DNA of 64,000 nt, taken from the NCBI RefSeq assembly GCF_019722725.1, contig NZ_CP077941.1:2852001-2916000 (forward strand). The letters run 5' to 3'. Both the position numbers and the translations under genes were made by a program. Below, one piece after another: positions 19,523-27,238 of this stretch. A model generated the notes under the pieces. That model saw only the letters and a list, made by a program, of their open reading frames with translations. It was not told where the DNA came from and did not search any database. Within the stretch, counting starts at the first letter, position 1; each line of letters opens with the position of its first letter. Origin of the DNA: Vreelandella profundi (GTDB lineage Bacteria; Pseudomonadota; Gammaproteobacteria; Pseudomonadales; Halomonadaceae).

Positions 19523-20572
19523 TTATCCGCTTAAAGGGTGCCCCACTCGGGCGGGCGGTTCGTTAAGCAGCGGCCCGCCGGCAGGCTCGGTGATTCCCGC
19601 AACGCTGAGTGAAACTCCTAGCGAGATGATGAATGCTCCACCGGTTAACGCCAGCCAGCCGACGGCCTTCTGCACACGACGCTCGCTATGCTGCTGTGTA
19701 GCCAAGCGCCGCTGCGCCCATCCACGTGCCAAAATGCTGGCGACAGCAAGCGCTGAAACGGTGAGGCCTGTGCCAATCGACATCGCCACTACTGACGCAA
19801 CGCCCACGTAAAATTGGCCTAGCAAACTAGCTGCTCCAACCATCAGCACTGCGCCGCTACAGGGACGCATACCAATGGCGCCCACCGTCATCAGCGCCGT
19901 ACGCCAGTCCAACACTTGCTGGGGCTCAATGTGATGAGCTCCGCCGCAGCAGTGGCTGTCATGGCTAAAATCGTGCTCGTGGCTGTTAACGTGCTCATGA
20001 CCGTGCTCATGGCTGTGGCTGTGCGCTGCGACGTCAGGCTGGTAGGCACGCCGAAGCTGCTTGATGGCTCGCCAACATAGCCATATACCCAGGGCGGCTA
20101 CGAGTAGAAAGCTTGCCTGTTCAACCCACACCACGCTGCCCATCGCTTGGCGCGTTACCCAGCCCAAGCCGTACACCAGTACCACCACCAGCATAATGGC
20201 GGTGAGCCCCTGGAGTAAGGAGGCTGCAAAAGAGAGCCCTAGCGCACGCTTCACCGCGCCGCCATGAGTCGCTAAATAGGTCGCCAGTACGGCTTTACCA
20301 TGCCCTGGCCCAGCGGCATGGAACACCCCATAAACAAAGCTAATGCTCAGCAGGCTCACCCATGTGGTCAGCGTGGGAGCGCCTGACAGTTCGGTAATCG
20401 CCATCGTGAGCGACCGATGCAAACTTCGCTGCCAGGCCAGCAATTGATAGCTCACGCCCTGTAGCGCACCAGTCCAAACGATAACGGCCAGCGCTGCGCC
20501 CACCAGAAGCAAGCAAAGTATTAAGCCAGAATGGCGTGTGAAGGATCGTGTTAAAGGCCGTGCTAAGGGCAT
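19523..20572 (-). CDS. NicO-family nickel/cobalt (metal) permease with His-rich loop
   Basis: This is a 349-residue inner-membrane protein of the NicO/RcnA family (PF03824). Hallmarks are HAAGPGHGKAVLATYLATHG near residue 85 and GMRPCSGAVLMV near residue 235, each with predicted metal ligands. Between spans lies a strongly His-rich stretch (about residues 185-218, with HSHSHEHGHEH and SHDSHCCGGAHH) that likely binds or senses metal. Six to seven spans are predicted. Family members are annotated as nickel/cobalt transporters, often exporters. The DUF1007 gene lies 80 bp upstream. A Zur-like palindrome 22 bp before the ATG suggests zinc control. Confidence 0.88.
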   Translation of the reverse strand: MPLARPLTRSFTRHSGLILCLLLVGAALAVIVWTGALQGVSYQLLAWQRSLHRSLTMAITELSGAPTLTTWVSLLSISFVYGVFHAAGPGHGKAVLATYLATHGGAVKRALGLSFAASLLQGLTAIMLVVVLVYGLGWVTRQAMGSVVWVEQASFLLVAALGIWLCWRAIKQLRRAYQPDVAAHSHSHEHGHEHVNSHEHDFSHDSHCCGGAHHIEPQQVLDWRTALMTVGAIGMRPCSGAVLMVGAASLLGQFYVGVASVVAMSIGTGLTVSALAVASILARGWAQRRLATQQHSERRVQKAVGWLALTGGAFIISLGVSLSVAGITEPAGGPLLNEPPARVGHPLSG

Positions 20573-20593
20573 CGTTACGTCTCGCCGCTAAAA

Positions 20594-20606
20594 GTTATAA
20601 AATAAC
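20594..20606 (-). promoter_or_regulatory. Zur-like palindrome before the NicO permease
   Basis: GTTAT, three bases, ATAAC is a perfect inverted repeat in an AT-rich stretch, 22 bp upstream of the permease start. It closely resembles the core of the gammaproteobacterial Zur box (GTTATANTATAAC, recalled). At this distance a bound repressor would cover the promoter or ribosome-binding region. Confidence 0.5.
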
Positions 20607-20652
20607 ATATAAAGACCAATTATCAGCCGATATTTTGTGAAAAATAACACTC

Positions 20653-21318
20653 TTAGCGACCCGTACAATCAACGCTGCCCGTTTCCGCGAAATAGCGTCC
20701 CAACCCTGACTCACCGCTTTCACCTTTATCCAGCAATGCGGCTTGCATCACCAGTTCAGGATCAGGATTAGCGGGCAGAATGCTCAGCTCACAGGAAAGT
20801 TCTCCCTCTAGTATTAGTGCCTCATCGGTGGGCTGATTATCGTCCGCCTCATGCACTACTTCGATGTAGTAGGTGGGGTCAAACACTTGGTACGTAAGGG
20901 TTGAGTCGGTCAGGGATTGAGGCGTTTCCAGCGGCAGAATAAACATGAAAACTAGCCGGCCATCGCGTTCCATAGCGGTATATTCGCTCACCTCGCCCAG
21001 CGCCTGTTGCTCACCGTTAATGCTTACCTCGGTGAGATAGTGCTCGCTGGAGAGATTGTCGCGAATTTCTTTTCCCAACTGATCAAGCCCCTGTTCAAGG
21101 CTTGCGCCTTCTACCTGCTGCAGTTCTTCAAAGACAACCAGGCTGTAAAACGGGTCCATTCGCCACGTTTGATATAAACCGCTAGCGACGCCCTGATCAT
21201 CTGTCATGACTCGGGCGCTAAGATCAATCCAGCCATGCGGGTGCGCGAGGACATCCGCGCTGACGGCCAAGCCGCTCACTCCCATCCCCAATGCCATAGC
21301 AGCGTGCGCTAGCCTCAT
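20653..21318 (-). CDS. DUF1007-family periplasmic protein linked to metal transport
   Basis: This exported protein belongs to DUF1007 (PF06226), a family found beside NicO-type permeases and proposed to be a periplasmic metal-transport component. The start is set at 21318, where its ATG overlaps the stop of the upstream lipoprotein gene; this gives a clean signal peptide ending ADVLA and 221 residues. Cleavage there would leave HPHGWID at the mature N-terminus, with His at positions 1 and 3. The body is acidic, with a Cys pair (CELS and DCTGR). A longer start at 21357 is possible but lacks support. The permease gene follows downstream. Confidence 0.85.
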   Translation of the reverse strand: MRLAHAAMALGMGVSGLAVSADVLAHPHGWIDLSARVMTDDQGVASGLYQTWRMDPFYSLVVFEELQQVEGASLEQGLDQLGKEIRDNLSSEHYLTEVSINGEQQALGEVSEYTAMERDGRLVFMFILPLETPQSLTDSTLTYQVFDPTYYIEVVHEADDNQPTDEALILEGELSCELSILPANPDPELVMQAALLDKGESGESGLGRYFAETGSVDCTGR

Positions 21319-21674
21319 GGCGCAACGCCTAGTTTGCTCTGTAAGGACACAAGCCATGGATCTAATACGTAGGGAGGCAGTGGCTGATTACCCCGCAGCG
21401 CGGAAACACTCACCCGACTACCGCTGCGCTCCTCGCTGACCTGCAGCTGTAAACGATATTCTGGCCACCGAGCAAGCGATGCCTCTGCTCGTCCTAGTGA
21501 AATGTCCGCATGACGAACCACGTAGCCCTGCTCCACCATGAGCTCTACCGCTTCGCGAAAGGTCTCTTCAGGCGCAGTGGTATAATAAAGCTCGCGAGTC
21601 TCAAGCGGTGCCGTCGTTGCGCAGCCTGCCAGCCCGCCCAGCAGGCTTATCAGCAGCCACTGGCGAATCATCAT
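21315..21674 (-). CDS. Lipoprotein B of a tandem paralogous pair
   Basis: This is a 119-residue lipoprotein precursor with lipobox LAGC (Cys18). The mature part contains ETFREAVELMVEQGYVVRHADISLGRAEASL, predicted as a helix then strands. The same pattern occurs in the upstream lipoprotein, where it reads TSVDVLIEEGFTLSSTDTTLG, so the two appear to be ancient duplicates. I do not recognise a characterised family. Both ends overlap neighbours by four bases: ATGA with the upstream lipoprotein and ATGA with DUF1007. This indicates three coupled genes acting together, probably in the envelope and linked to metal handling. Confidence 0.78.
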   Translation of the reverse strand: MMIRQWLLISLLGGLAGCATTAPLETRELYYTTAPEETFREAVELMVEQGYVVRHADISLGRAEASLARWPEYRLQLQVSEERSGSRVSVSALRGNQPLPPYVLDPWLVSLQSKLGVAP

Positions 21675-22231
21675 AGCGGTGTCCTCGTTGCCGGCACGCG
21701 TTGTTCAAAACTGGTTTGAAAGCGTCGGCAGAAATCGTCGTTACTGGCGCTATAGGATTCACGTAAATCACCTACGTGATCAAAGCGGCGAATATCTCGG
21801 GAGATGCGTATATGGGCATCGCTCACCAGCAACGAGACACGCTCCACTTCAACTGGCTGCTGGCCTATCCCGCCGCCAAAACCGATTCCGCCGAGCCCGA
21901 TACCCACCCCTGATCCGCCCCGCCCAAACCCCAATCCGCCAAATACCCGCATTCCTCGCCCATAGCCGTAGGCGTTGTCGTAAGGATCATAATACCCCTG
22001 CAGCGCACGCTCACGACTGGCGCTAATCAGACCTAATGTGGTATCGGTAGAGCTTAGGGTAAACCCTTCTTCGATGAGCACATCCACGCTGGTTTTAAGC
22101 GCACCCTCTGCTGAGGTGGGAAAATAACAAGCCGCGGCGGGGGCAGGCTCGGCTTGTGGCAAACGATCAGGTACCGCCTGGCAGCCAGCCAGTGTCAGCA
22201 GACAAGTTAAGCTTATCGGTATCGACTTCAT
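21671..22231 (-). CDS. Lipoprotein A of a tandem paralogous pair, with Gly-rich loop
   Basis: This is a 186-residue lipoprotein precursor. The start at 22231 gives a proper signal peptide and lipobox (LLTLAGC, Cys17) with GAGGATCTAAC before the ATG; reading further upstream would run into the glycerate kinase gene on the other strand. The mature part has a helix-strand unit (TSVDVLIEEGFTLSSTDTTLG) shared with the next lipoprotein, then a loop of about 45 residues very rich in Gly (RVFGGLGFGRGGSGVGIGLG), then strands with SLLVSDAHIRISRDIRRF. No characterised family is recognised. It is the first gene of the lipoprotein A, lipoprotein B, DUF1007, NicO series. Confidence 0.78.
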   Translation of the reverse strand: MKSIPISLTCLLTLAGCQAVPDRLPQAEPAPAAACYFPTSAEGALKTSVDVLIEEGFTLSSTDTTLGLISASRERALQGYYDPYDNAYGYGRGMRVFGGLGFGRGGSGVGIGLGGIGFGGGIGQQPVEVERVSLLVSDAHIRISRDIRRFDHVGDLRESYSASNDDFCRRFQTSFEQRVPATRTPL

Positions 22232-22351
22232 GTTAGATCCTCTAACGGACGAGGCCGCTGGTTTACCGCTGATTAGCGCGCTGAGCTCGCCAACAATGGC
22301 CGTATTATGATGACAATATTTTGATAAGAACGTTTTGCGGAGTCCGTACCA

Positions 22352-23488
22352 ATGAATATATTGCTTTGCCCTGACAGTTTCAAAGATGCGCTGAGCGCCC
22401 AGGCGGCCGCAGAAGCCATGGCGCGGGGTGTAAAACGCGCGGTGCCTGATGCACACGTTCAGACCTGCCCCTTGGCTGACGGCGGCGAAGGCAGCTTAGA
22501 TGCACTGATCGATGCCACCGGCGCAGAACGGCGCCAGCTGAGCGTTCAAGATGCTCTGGGGCGTCCGCGCCAAGCAACGTGGGGCTGGCTAAGCGACCAG
22601 CGTACCGCGTTTATCGAACTGGCAGAAGCCAGCGGCTTACAACACCTCACCGCAGAGGAGCGTAACGCCTTAACGACCTCGACGTTTGGCGTCGGTGAGC
22701 TGCTACTCGCAGCGCTTGACCAAGGCGCTGAAAAGGCACTCTTGCTGCTCGGCGGCAGCGCCACTAACGACGGCGGTGCCGGCATGCTGCAGGCGCTGGG
22801 CGCGCAGTTTCTCGATCAACAGGGTAAACCGCTGCCCTCCGGCGGGGCGGCACTTAGCCAGTTAAATAGTTTAGAACTTGAGGGGCTGGATCATCGCCTA
22901 GCCAGCCTCACACTAGAAGCCGCGGTTGATGTGGATAACCCGCTGCTAGGCAAACGCGGGGCTAGTGCGGTGTTCGGCCCGCAAAAAGGCGCTTCACCAC
23001 AGCAAGTCGAGCAGCTCGATCAAGCCCTTAGCCACTTTGCGGATATCAGTGCGCAAACGCTGGGCTGCGACCATCGAGCGCTGCCCGGTGCGGGGGCAGC
23101 TGGCGGCATGGGGTTTGCCGCAAAGGCGTTTTTGAACGCCACCCTAAAACCCGGTATTGAAATGATTATGCAGCAGGCCGGCATGGCCAAGCTGCTAGCC
23201 CATGCAGACTTGGTGATTACCGGTGAAGGCCGCCTGGATGGCCAAAGCCTAGCGGGCAAAACACCTATCGGCGTTTCCCGCGCGGCCCAGCGTGCCAATA
23301 AACCGGTGATTGTGCTCGCAGGCAGCCTCGGCGATGGCTGGGAAGCCTGCTTGGATGAAGGCGTGACCGCGGCATTTGCATTAGCCGATGGCCCGATGAC
23401 ATTAAAAGATGCTCTGCCACGCACCGCCGAGCTGCTTGAGGCACGCTGCGAAAGCCTGCTACGGCTATGGGCAGCCTCCCAGCGATAG
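22352..23488 (+). CDS. Glycerate kinase (GarK/GlxK class)
   Basis: This 378-residue enzyme phosphorylates D-glycerate, giving 2-phosphoglycerate in the class I (GarK) family. Recognised blocks are MNILLCPDSFKDALSAQ at the start, CPLADGGEGSLDALI, LGGSATNDGGAGMLQALGA, PGAGAAGGMGFAAKAFL and VITGEGRLDGQSLAGKTP. Length is typical. The ATG has CGGAG upstream. It stands alone, divergent from the lipoprotein/DUF1007 series. No glyoxylate carboligase or tartronate semialdehyde reductase gene is adjacent, so the pathway feeding it is encoded elsewhere. Confidence 0.93.
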   Translation: MNILLCPDSFKDALSAQAAAEAMARGVKRAVPDAHVQTCPLADGGEGSLDALIDATGAERRQLSVQDALGRPRQATWGWLSDQRTAFIELAEASGLQHLTAEERNALTTSTFGVGELLLAALDQGAEKALLLLGGSATNDGGAGMLQALGAQFLDQQGKPLPSGGAALSQLNSLELEGLDHRLASLTLEAAVDVDNPLLGKRGASAVFGPQKGASPQQVEQLDQALSHFADISAQTLGCDHRALPGAGAAGGMGFAAKAFLNATLKPGIEMIMQQAGMAKLLAHADLVITGEGRLDGQSLAGKTPIGVSRAAQRANKPVIVLAGSLGDGWEACLDEGVTAAFALADGPMTLKDALPRTAELLEARCESLLRLWAASQR

Positions 23489-23522
23489 TGAATGTTTCTC
23501 CTCAGGCCTTGAAAAAACCAAT

Positions 23523-23557
23523 GGCTGCCAGCATTTAGTAATCAGTCACAGGCAGCC
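23523..23557 (+). repeat. Inverted repeat after glycerate kinase
   Basis: GGCTGCC and GGCAGCC form a 7-bp stem around a 21-base loop, 35 bp past the stop codon. No T-run follows, so it is a weak terminator candidate. Confidence 0.3.
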
Positions 23558-23685
23558 GACACAGACCTAATGTCGTGGCGCTATGGTAGCGATACATAAA
23601 ACCTGTTTTGCATCGCGTCCAATACGCCCTATGCTGCATATCACGCATTAACCGCCGCGCCAGCGGCACCGATAGGGAGCAGGAT

Positions 23686-24162
23686 ATGACAGACACCAAT
23701 AGCATTGGCCTACACGAAGGCAGCGCTAGCCAGCTCGCCGAAAAGCTTAATCATCTGCTGGCCAACTATCAGATTTTTTACATGAACGTACGTGGCTATC
23801 ACTGGAACGTCAGGGGCAGTGACTTCTTCGAACTCCACGTCAAATTTGAAGAGTATTACACCGATCTACTGACCAAGGTCGATGAAGTCGCCGAGCGGAT
23901 TTTGACGCTAGGCCACAAGCCAGTGCACGCCTACAGCGACTACATAAAGCTTTCGAACATTCAGGAAGAAAAGGATGTTCACGACGGCAAAACCTGCGTC
24001 AAAGGCGTTCTGAAAGGCTACCAAACGCTCATTGAACTGCAGCGTGAGCTACTGGCCCTAGCGTCGGACGCCGACGATGAAGGCACGGCCTCTCAAGCCG
24101 GTGATTACATCCGTGAGCAGGAAAAAACCATTTGGATGCTGAACGCTTACTTGAGTAAATAA
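23686..24162 (+). CDS. dps: Dps-family ferritin-like protein
   Basis: Dps proteins form dodecameric shells that oxidise and store iron with hydrogen peroxide and often protect DNA. The 158-residue protein has the inter-subunit ferroxidase signature in MNVRGYHWNVRGSDFFELH and KFEEYYTDLLTKVDEVAERI (about residues 32-72), with the conserved His and Asp/Glu ligands. It ends in YIREQEKTIWMLNAYLSK. The start at 23686 follows AGGGAGCAGGAT. The N-terminus is short and acidic and lacks a Lys-rich tail, so direct DNA binding is less certain than iron handling. A classical terminator follows. Confidence 0.95.
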   Translation: MTDTNSIGLHEGSASQLAEKLNHLLANYQIFYMNVRGYHWNVRGSDFFELHVKFEEYYTDLLTKVDEVAERILTLGHKPVHAYSDYIKLSNIQEEKDVHDGKTCVKGVLKGYQTLIELQRELLALASDADDEGTASQAGDYIREQEKTIWMLNAYLSK

Positions 24163-24195
24163 GTGGTTAAATAACCGCCTAGCAATAGGTACGTC

Positions 24196-24224
24196 AAACG
24201 GCACCCACTAAGGGTGCCGTTTTT
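24196..24224 (+). terminator. Intrinsic terminator of dps
   Basis: AAACGGCACCC and its exact complement form an 11-bp stem around the loop ACTAA, followed by T residues. Confidence 0.9.
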
Positions 24225-24230
24225 ATGTTT

Positions 24231-24378
24231 CTAAGGAACCTCTGATTAACTATTGCGCTTGCCTATTCGGCGTTAAAAATCGCCTCAAAATGCTCATTTA
24301 CAGCTCGTAAACTCCGCTTTTTCGTTGATTTTTGCCTTGTATAGCCTGCGCTCATTACGTTAATCAGAAGCTCCCTAA
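24231..24378 (+). mobile_element. 140-bp MITE with IS5-type ends and CTAA target duplication
   Basis: Positions 24235-24250 (GGAACCTCTGATTAAC) and 24359-24374 form a 16-bp terminal inverted repeat with two mismatches. CTAA immediately flanks both ends (24231-24234 and 24375-24378), a 4-bp target duplication of the YTAR type described for the IS5 subgroup. The 140-bp element has no coding capacity and a partly palindromic, AT-rich centre. It separates the dps terminator from the MFS gene, whose ATG lies 71 bp beyond it, so it may supply or alter the upstream region of that gene. Confidence 0.8.
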
Positions 24379-24445
24379 GCAAGCAATATTGAGTCAGCTT
24401 TTTAGCTACTCACTTTTAATGCCCGTGACACAGCAGGAAATTTTC

Positions 24446-25630
24446 ATGCCCCTCGTTGTTTATATTCTTGGACTAACTATCTTCTCACTGACCACATCGG
24501 AATTCATGGTCGCGGGTATGATGCCATCGCTGGCAGCAGCGTTTGATATTTCGCTAGAGCAGGTCGGCTCTCTCATCTCAATGTATGCCTTTGGCATGGT
24601 GGTTGGCGGCCCACTGCTAACCGCTGGCCTGCTCAAACTTCGCGTACCCAACAAATCGGCGCTACTTTGGCTGCTAGCGCTTTACGCCGCCGCGCAGTCT
24701 ATTGCCGCATCGACCGACAGCTATACGATTATGACATTAGCGCGCATCGTGACAGGCGTGGCGGCGTCAGCCTGTATCGGCACGTCGTTATCCATCTGTG
24801 CAGAGGTCGTCGCTGTCGAGGCACGCGGACGCGCTGCTTCAATCGTGTTGGGCGGGTTAATGCTAGCGGCAGCGCTCGGCGTTCCGATCGCCACGCTGAT
24901 CGACCAGAATGTAGGCTGGCGCGCCAGTTTCTGGCTCGTGGTGGCGCTTACGGCGCTATGCGCCGTTGCCATTAGCATTCGAGTGCCGCTATCGAAATCG
25001 TCAGCTCCCATTGGCCTGCGCAGGGAATTGGCCGAGTTTAAGAATGGCCACTTGTGGGCTGCCTATGCCACCAGCGCCTTCATTATCGGCGCGACATTCG
25101 CAGCCTTCAGCTACTTCACACCGATCCTGACAGAAGTAACCGGGTTTTCCATAACGGCAATTCCTTGGCTGCTTGGCATGTATGGCGTCGCTAATATCGT
25201 CGGCAATGCGGTGGTGGGACGCTACGCGGATAAGCACACGTATTCGGTAATGGTTTGCGGGCTATTGCTGCTAATCGCGGCACTGGTGGCGTTTTCGCTG
25301 CTAGCGCAAAGCGCCACGGCCAGTATTATGATGGTCATTTTGATCGGGCTGGTGGGTGTCACAATGAACCCCGCGATGGTGGCACGGGTGATGAGAACGG
25401 CCCGGCCGGGCACGCTGGTCAACACGGTGCATGCATCGGTGATCAATATTGGCTTGGGAATGGGCGTTTGGCTAGGTGGTCTCGGTATCAGCGCAGGCTA
25501 TGGCCTGCTTTCACCGCTTTGGGTCGGCACGCTGCTGGCCGTTCTTGGGCTACTTAGCCTGCTGCCCTATTTGGCACGGCGCGGTAGCGACAGCCAGACA
25601 TCTCAATCAGCGCTTGGTAAGCAGGCATAG
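24446..25630 (+). CDS. MFS drug/sugar efflux transporter (DHA1 family)
   Basis: This is a 394-residue major facilitator with twelve predicted spans, close in pattern to the SotB/AraJ/Cmx group of efflux pumps. Motif examples are TSEFMVAGMMPSLAAAFDIS in the first span and loop, MTLARIVTGVAASACIGTS, and GVPIATLIDQNVGWRASFW in span five, the antiporter motif C region. The start at 24446 follows AGGAAATTTTC; upstream in-frame starts lie inside or just after the MITE and would add a non-family leader. It is monocistronic. Substrate unknown: chloramphenicol, sugars or other drugs are all possible. Confidence 0.88.
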   Translation: MPLVVYILGLTIFSLTTSEFMVAGMMPSLAAAFDISLEQVGSLISMYAFGMVVGGPLLTAGLLKLRVPNKSALLWLLALYAAAQSIAASTDSYTIMTLARIVTGVAASACIGTSLSICAEVVAVEARGRAASIVLGGLMLAAALGVPIATLIDQNVGWRASFWLVVALTALCAVAISIRVPLSKSSAPIGLRRELAEFKNGHLWAAYATSAFIIGATFAAFSYFTPILTEVTGFSITAIPWLLGMYGVANIVGNAVVGRYADKHTYSVMVCGLLLLIAALVAFSLLAQSATASIMMVILIGLVGVTMNPAMVARVMRTARPGTLVNTVHASVINIGLGMGVWLGGLGISAGYGLLSPLWVGTLLAVLGLLSLLPYLARRGSDSQTSQSALGKQA

Positions 25631-25664
25631 CGTCCTTTAACGATAGCGACATTGGCCCCTAACG

Positions 25665-25703
25665 TTTCAAGCCCTTGGGATAAACAACACCAAGGGCTTG
25701 AAA
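25665..25703. terminator. Bidirectional hairpin between MFS and pepD genes
   Basis: A perfect 14-bp inverted repeat (TTTCAAGCCCTTGG and its complement) around an 11-base loop separates two convergent genes. A long T-run is missing on both strands, so termination efficiency is uncertain. Confidence 0.55.
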
Positions 25704-25744
25704 TAGGCCATCTTTATACACGTATCTTTATACGCTTAAGCGCG

Positions 25745-27211
25745 TTATTTAGCTTCGGCAAGATCCTCAATTAACGCTCGCAGCATCAGCCAGAACTCCT
25801 CTACCGACGCAAGCTCTACCCGCTCATCCGGTGAGTGAGCACCGCGAATCAGCGGCCCAAACGAGATCATATCTAGATGCGGGTACTTGCTGCCTAGAAT
25901 GCCGCATTCGAGCCCTGCGTGAACTACCTTTACCTCTGGCTCACGGCCTAGCAGCGCCAAATGGCGGGCGTTGAACGTCGCCAACAGCTTGCCATCTGGA
26001 TTGGGCGCCCAGCCGGGATAGCCGTTTTCCACTTTCACCCGCGCGCCAATGAGGCCAAACAGCGCGTGAAAACGGTCGCTCATAGCAATTACCGCACTAT
26101 CGTGCAGTGAGCGCACCAATGCACAAAGGTGTAGGCGGCCGTTTTCCAGGCTTAACACGCCCAGGTTATTGGAGGTTTCTACCACGCCAGGCACGTCGGC
26201 GCTCATCCGCTCAACGCCACAGGGAGCGGCATGCAGCGCGGCCAACAGCATTAAGCTAGCATCCAAGGTTAACGGCTCAGCAGCGGGTGTTTCCGTTACG
26301 CGCTGGGCGCTGATTTTAAGCCCACTGTCACCACTGCCCAGCTCTCTCAGCAAAATAGTCTCTAGCCCGGCGATGGCGACCATGGCCGCATCAACCTCAT
26401 CGGCTGGCAGCGCCACTTGGGCAAACGCTTCGCGGGGGATCGCATTACGCAAGGTGCCGCCGTGATAGCTTATTAGCCGTGCATCAAACGATTCCAGAGA
26501 ACGTAACACTCTGATTAGCAGGCGATTAGCGTTGCCCAGCGGTTTATGGATATCAATGCCGGAATGGCCACCTTTTAGACCGGTGAGCGCAATACTAATC
26601 ACTTGCTCATGATCATTCACGGCAGCGCTGGGTAGCTGAGCATCCACTTCAACGTCAGCCCCGCCGGCGCAGCCAATATAGACCTGGCCGCGATCTTCGC
26701 TGTCCAGATTGAGCAGCAGCGAACCCTCTAACCAATTCTCGGCTAGATTCAACGCCCCACCCATGGAGGTTTCTTCTTCCAAGGTGAACAGGGCTTCCAG
26801 CGGCCCGTGGCGTAAATCGGGGTCTTCTAGCACGGCAAGAATAGCCGCTACGCCCATACCGTTATCAGCACCTAAGGTAGTGCCATCGGCGTGCAGCCAG
26901 CCGTCGGCGACATAGGTGCTGATTGGATCGCGGGTAAAGTCATGCGCATGATCGCTATTCGCTTGCGCCACCATATCCAGGTGGCCCTGAAGCACTACGC
27001 CGGGCGCCTGCTCGCAGCCTGGGGAAGCGGATTTACGTAGGCGTAAATTCCCAAAGGTGTCACGGTCATGGGCAAAGCCTTGCGCATCGGCCCAGGCCTC
27101 AAGAATGGCGACAAGCGCCGCTTCATGGCCAGACGGGCGTGGCGTATTACAGAGCGTTCGAAAGTGGCGCCAAACGATTGTGGGCGCTAGCGCTTCAAGA
27201 TGTGCGTTCAT
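25745..27211 (-). CDS. pepD: Aminoacyl-histidine dipeptidase (peptidase D)
   Basis: PepD (family M20C) is a cytosolic dizinc dipeptidase that cleaves Xaa-His dipeptides such as carnosine. The 488-residue protein shows the catalytic region GVVLQGHLDMVAQ (metal His) with the catalytic Asp two residues on, DGTTLGADNGMGVAA (bridging Asp), LEALFTLEEETSMGG (catalytic Glu and metal Glu) and LNLDSEDRGQVYIG. The C-terminal metal His lies in FGPLIRGAHSPDERV. The lid domain is of normal size. It lies 27 bp downstream of tmcA on the same strand, probably by chance. Confidence 0.96.
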   Translation of the reverse strand: MNAHLEALAPTIVWRHFRTLCNTPRPSGHEAALVAILEAWADAQGFAHDRDTFGNLRLRKSASPGCEQAPGVVLQGHLDMVAQANSDHAHDFTRDPISTYVADGWLHADGTTLGADNGMGVAAILAVLEDPDLRHGPLEALFTLEEETSMGGALNLAENWLEGSLLLNLDSEDRGQVYIGCAGGADVEVDAQLPSAAVNDHEQVISIALTGLKGGHSGIDIHKPLGNANRLLIRVLRSLESFDARLISYHGGTLRNAIPREAFAQVALPADEVDAAMVAIAGLETILLRELGSGDSGLKISAQRVTETPAAEPLTLDASLMLLAALHAAPCGVERMSADVPGVVETSNNLGVLSLENGRLHLCALVRSLHDSAVIAMSDRFHALFGLIGARVKVENGYPGWAPNPDGKLLATFNARHLALLGREPEVKVVHAGLECGILGSKYPHLDMISFGPLIRGAHSPDERVELASVEEFWLMLRALIEDLAEAK

Positions 27212-27238
27212 GGTGACTCTTCATTATAGGCAACCGGC

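Noticed and set aside
21679..22026. A 115-codon plus-strand frame opposite lipoprotein A
   Set aside because: Its apparent coding potential comes from the Gly-rich repeat on the opposite strand; the product is Arg-rich with no domain.
22232..22456. N-terminal extension of lipoprotein A by 75 codons
   Set aside because: It would run through the promoter and first codons of the divergent glycerate kinase and place a lipoprotein signal in mid-protein; the ATG at 22231 has a good ribosome-binding site.
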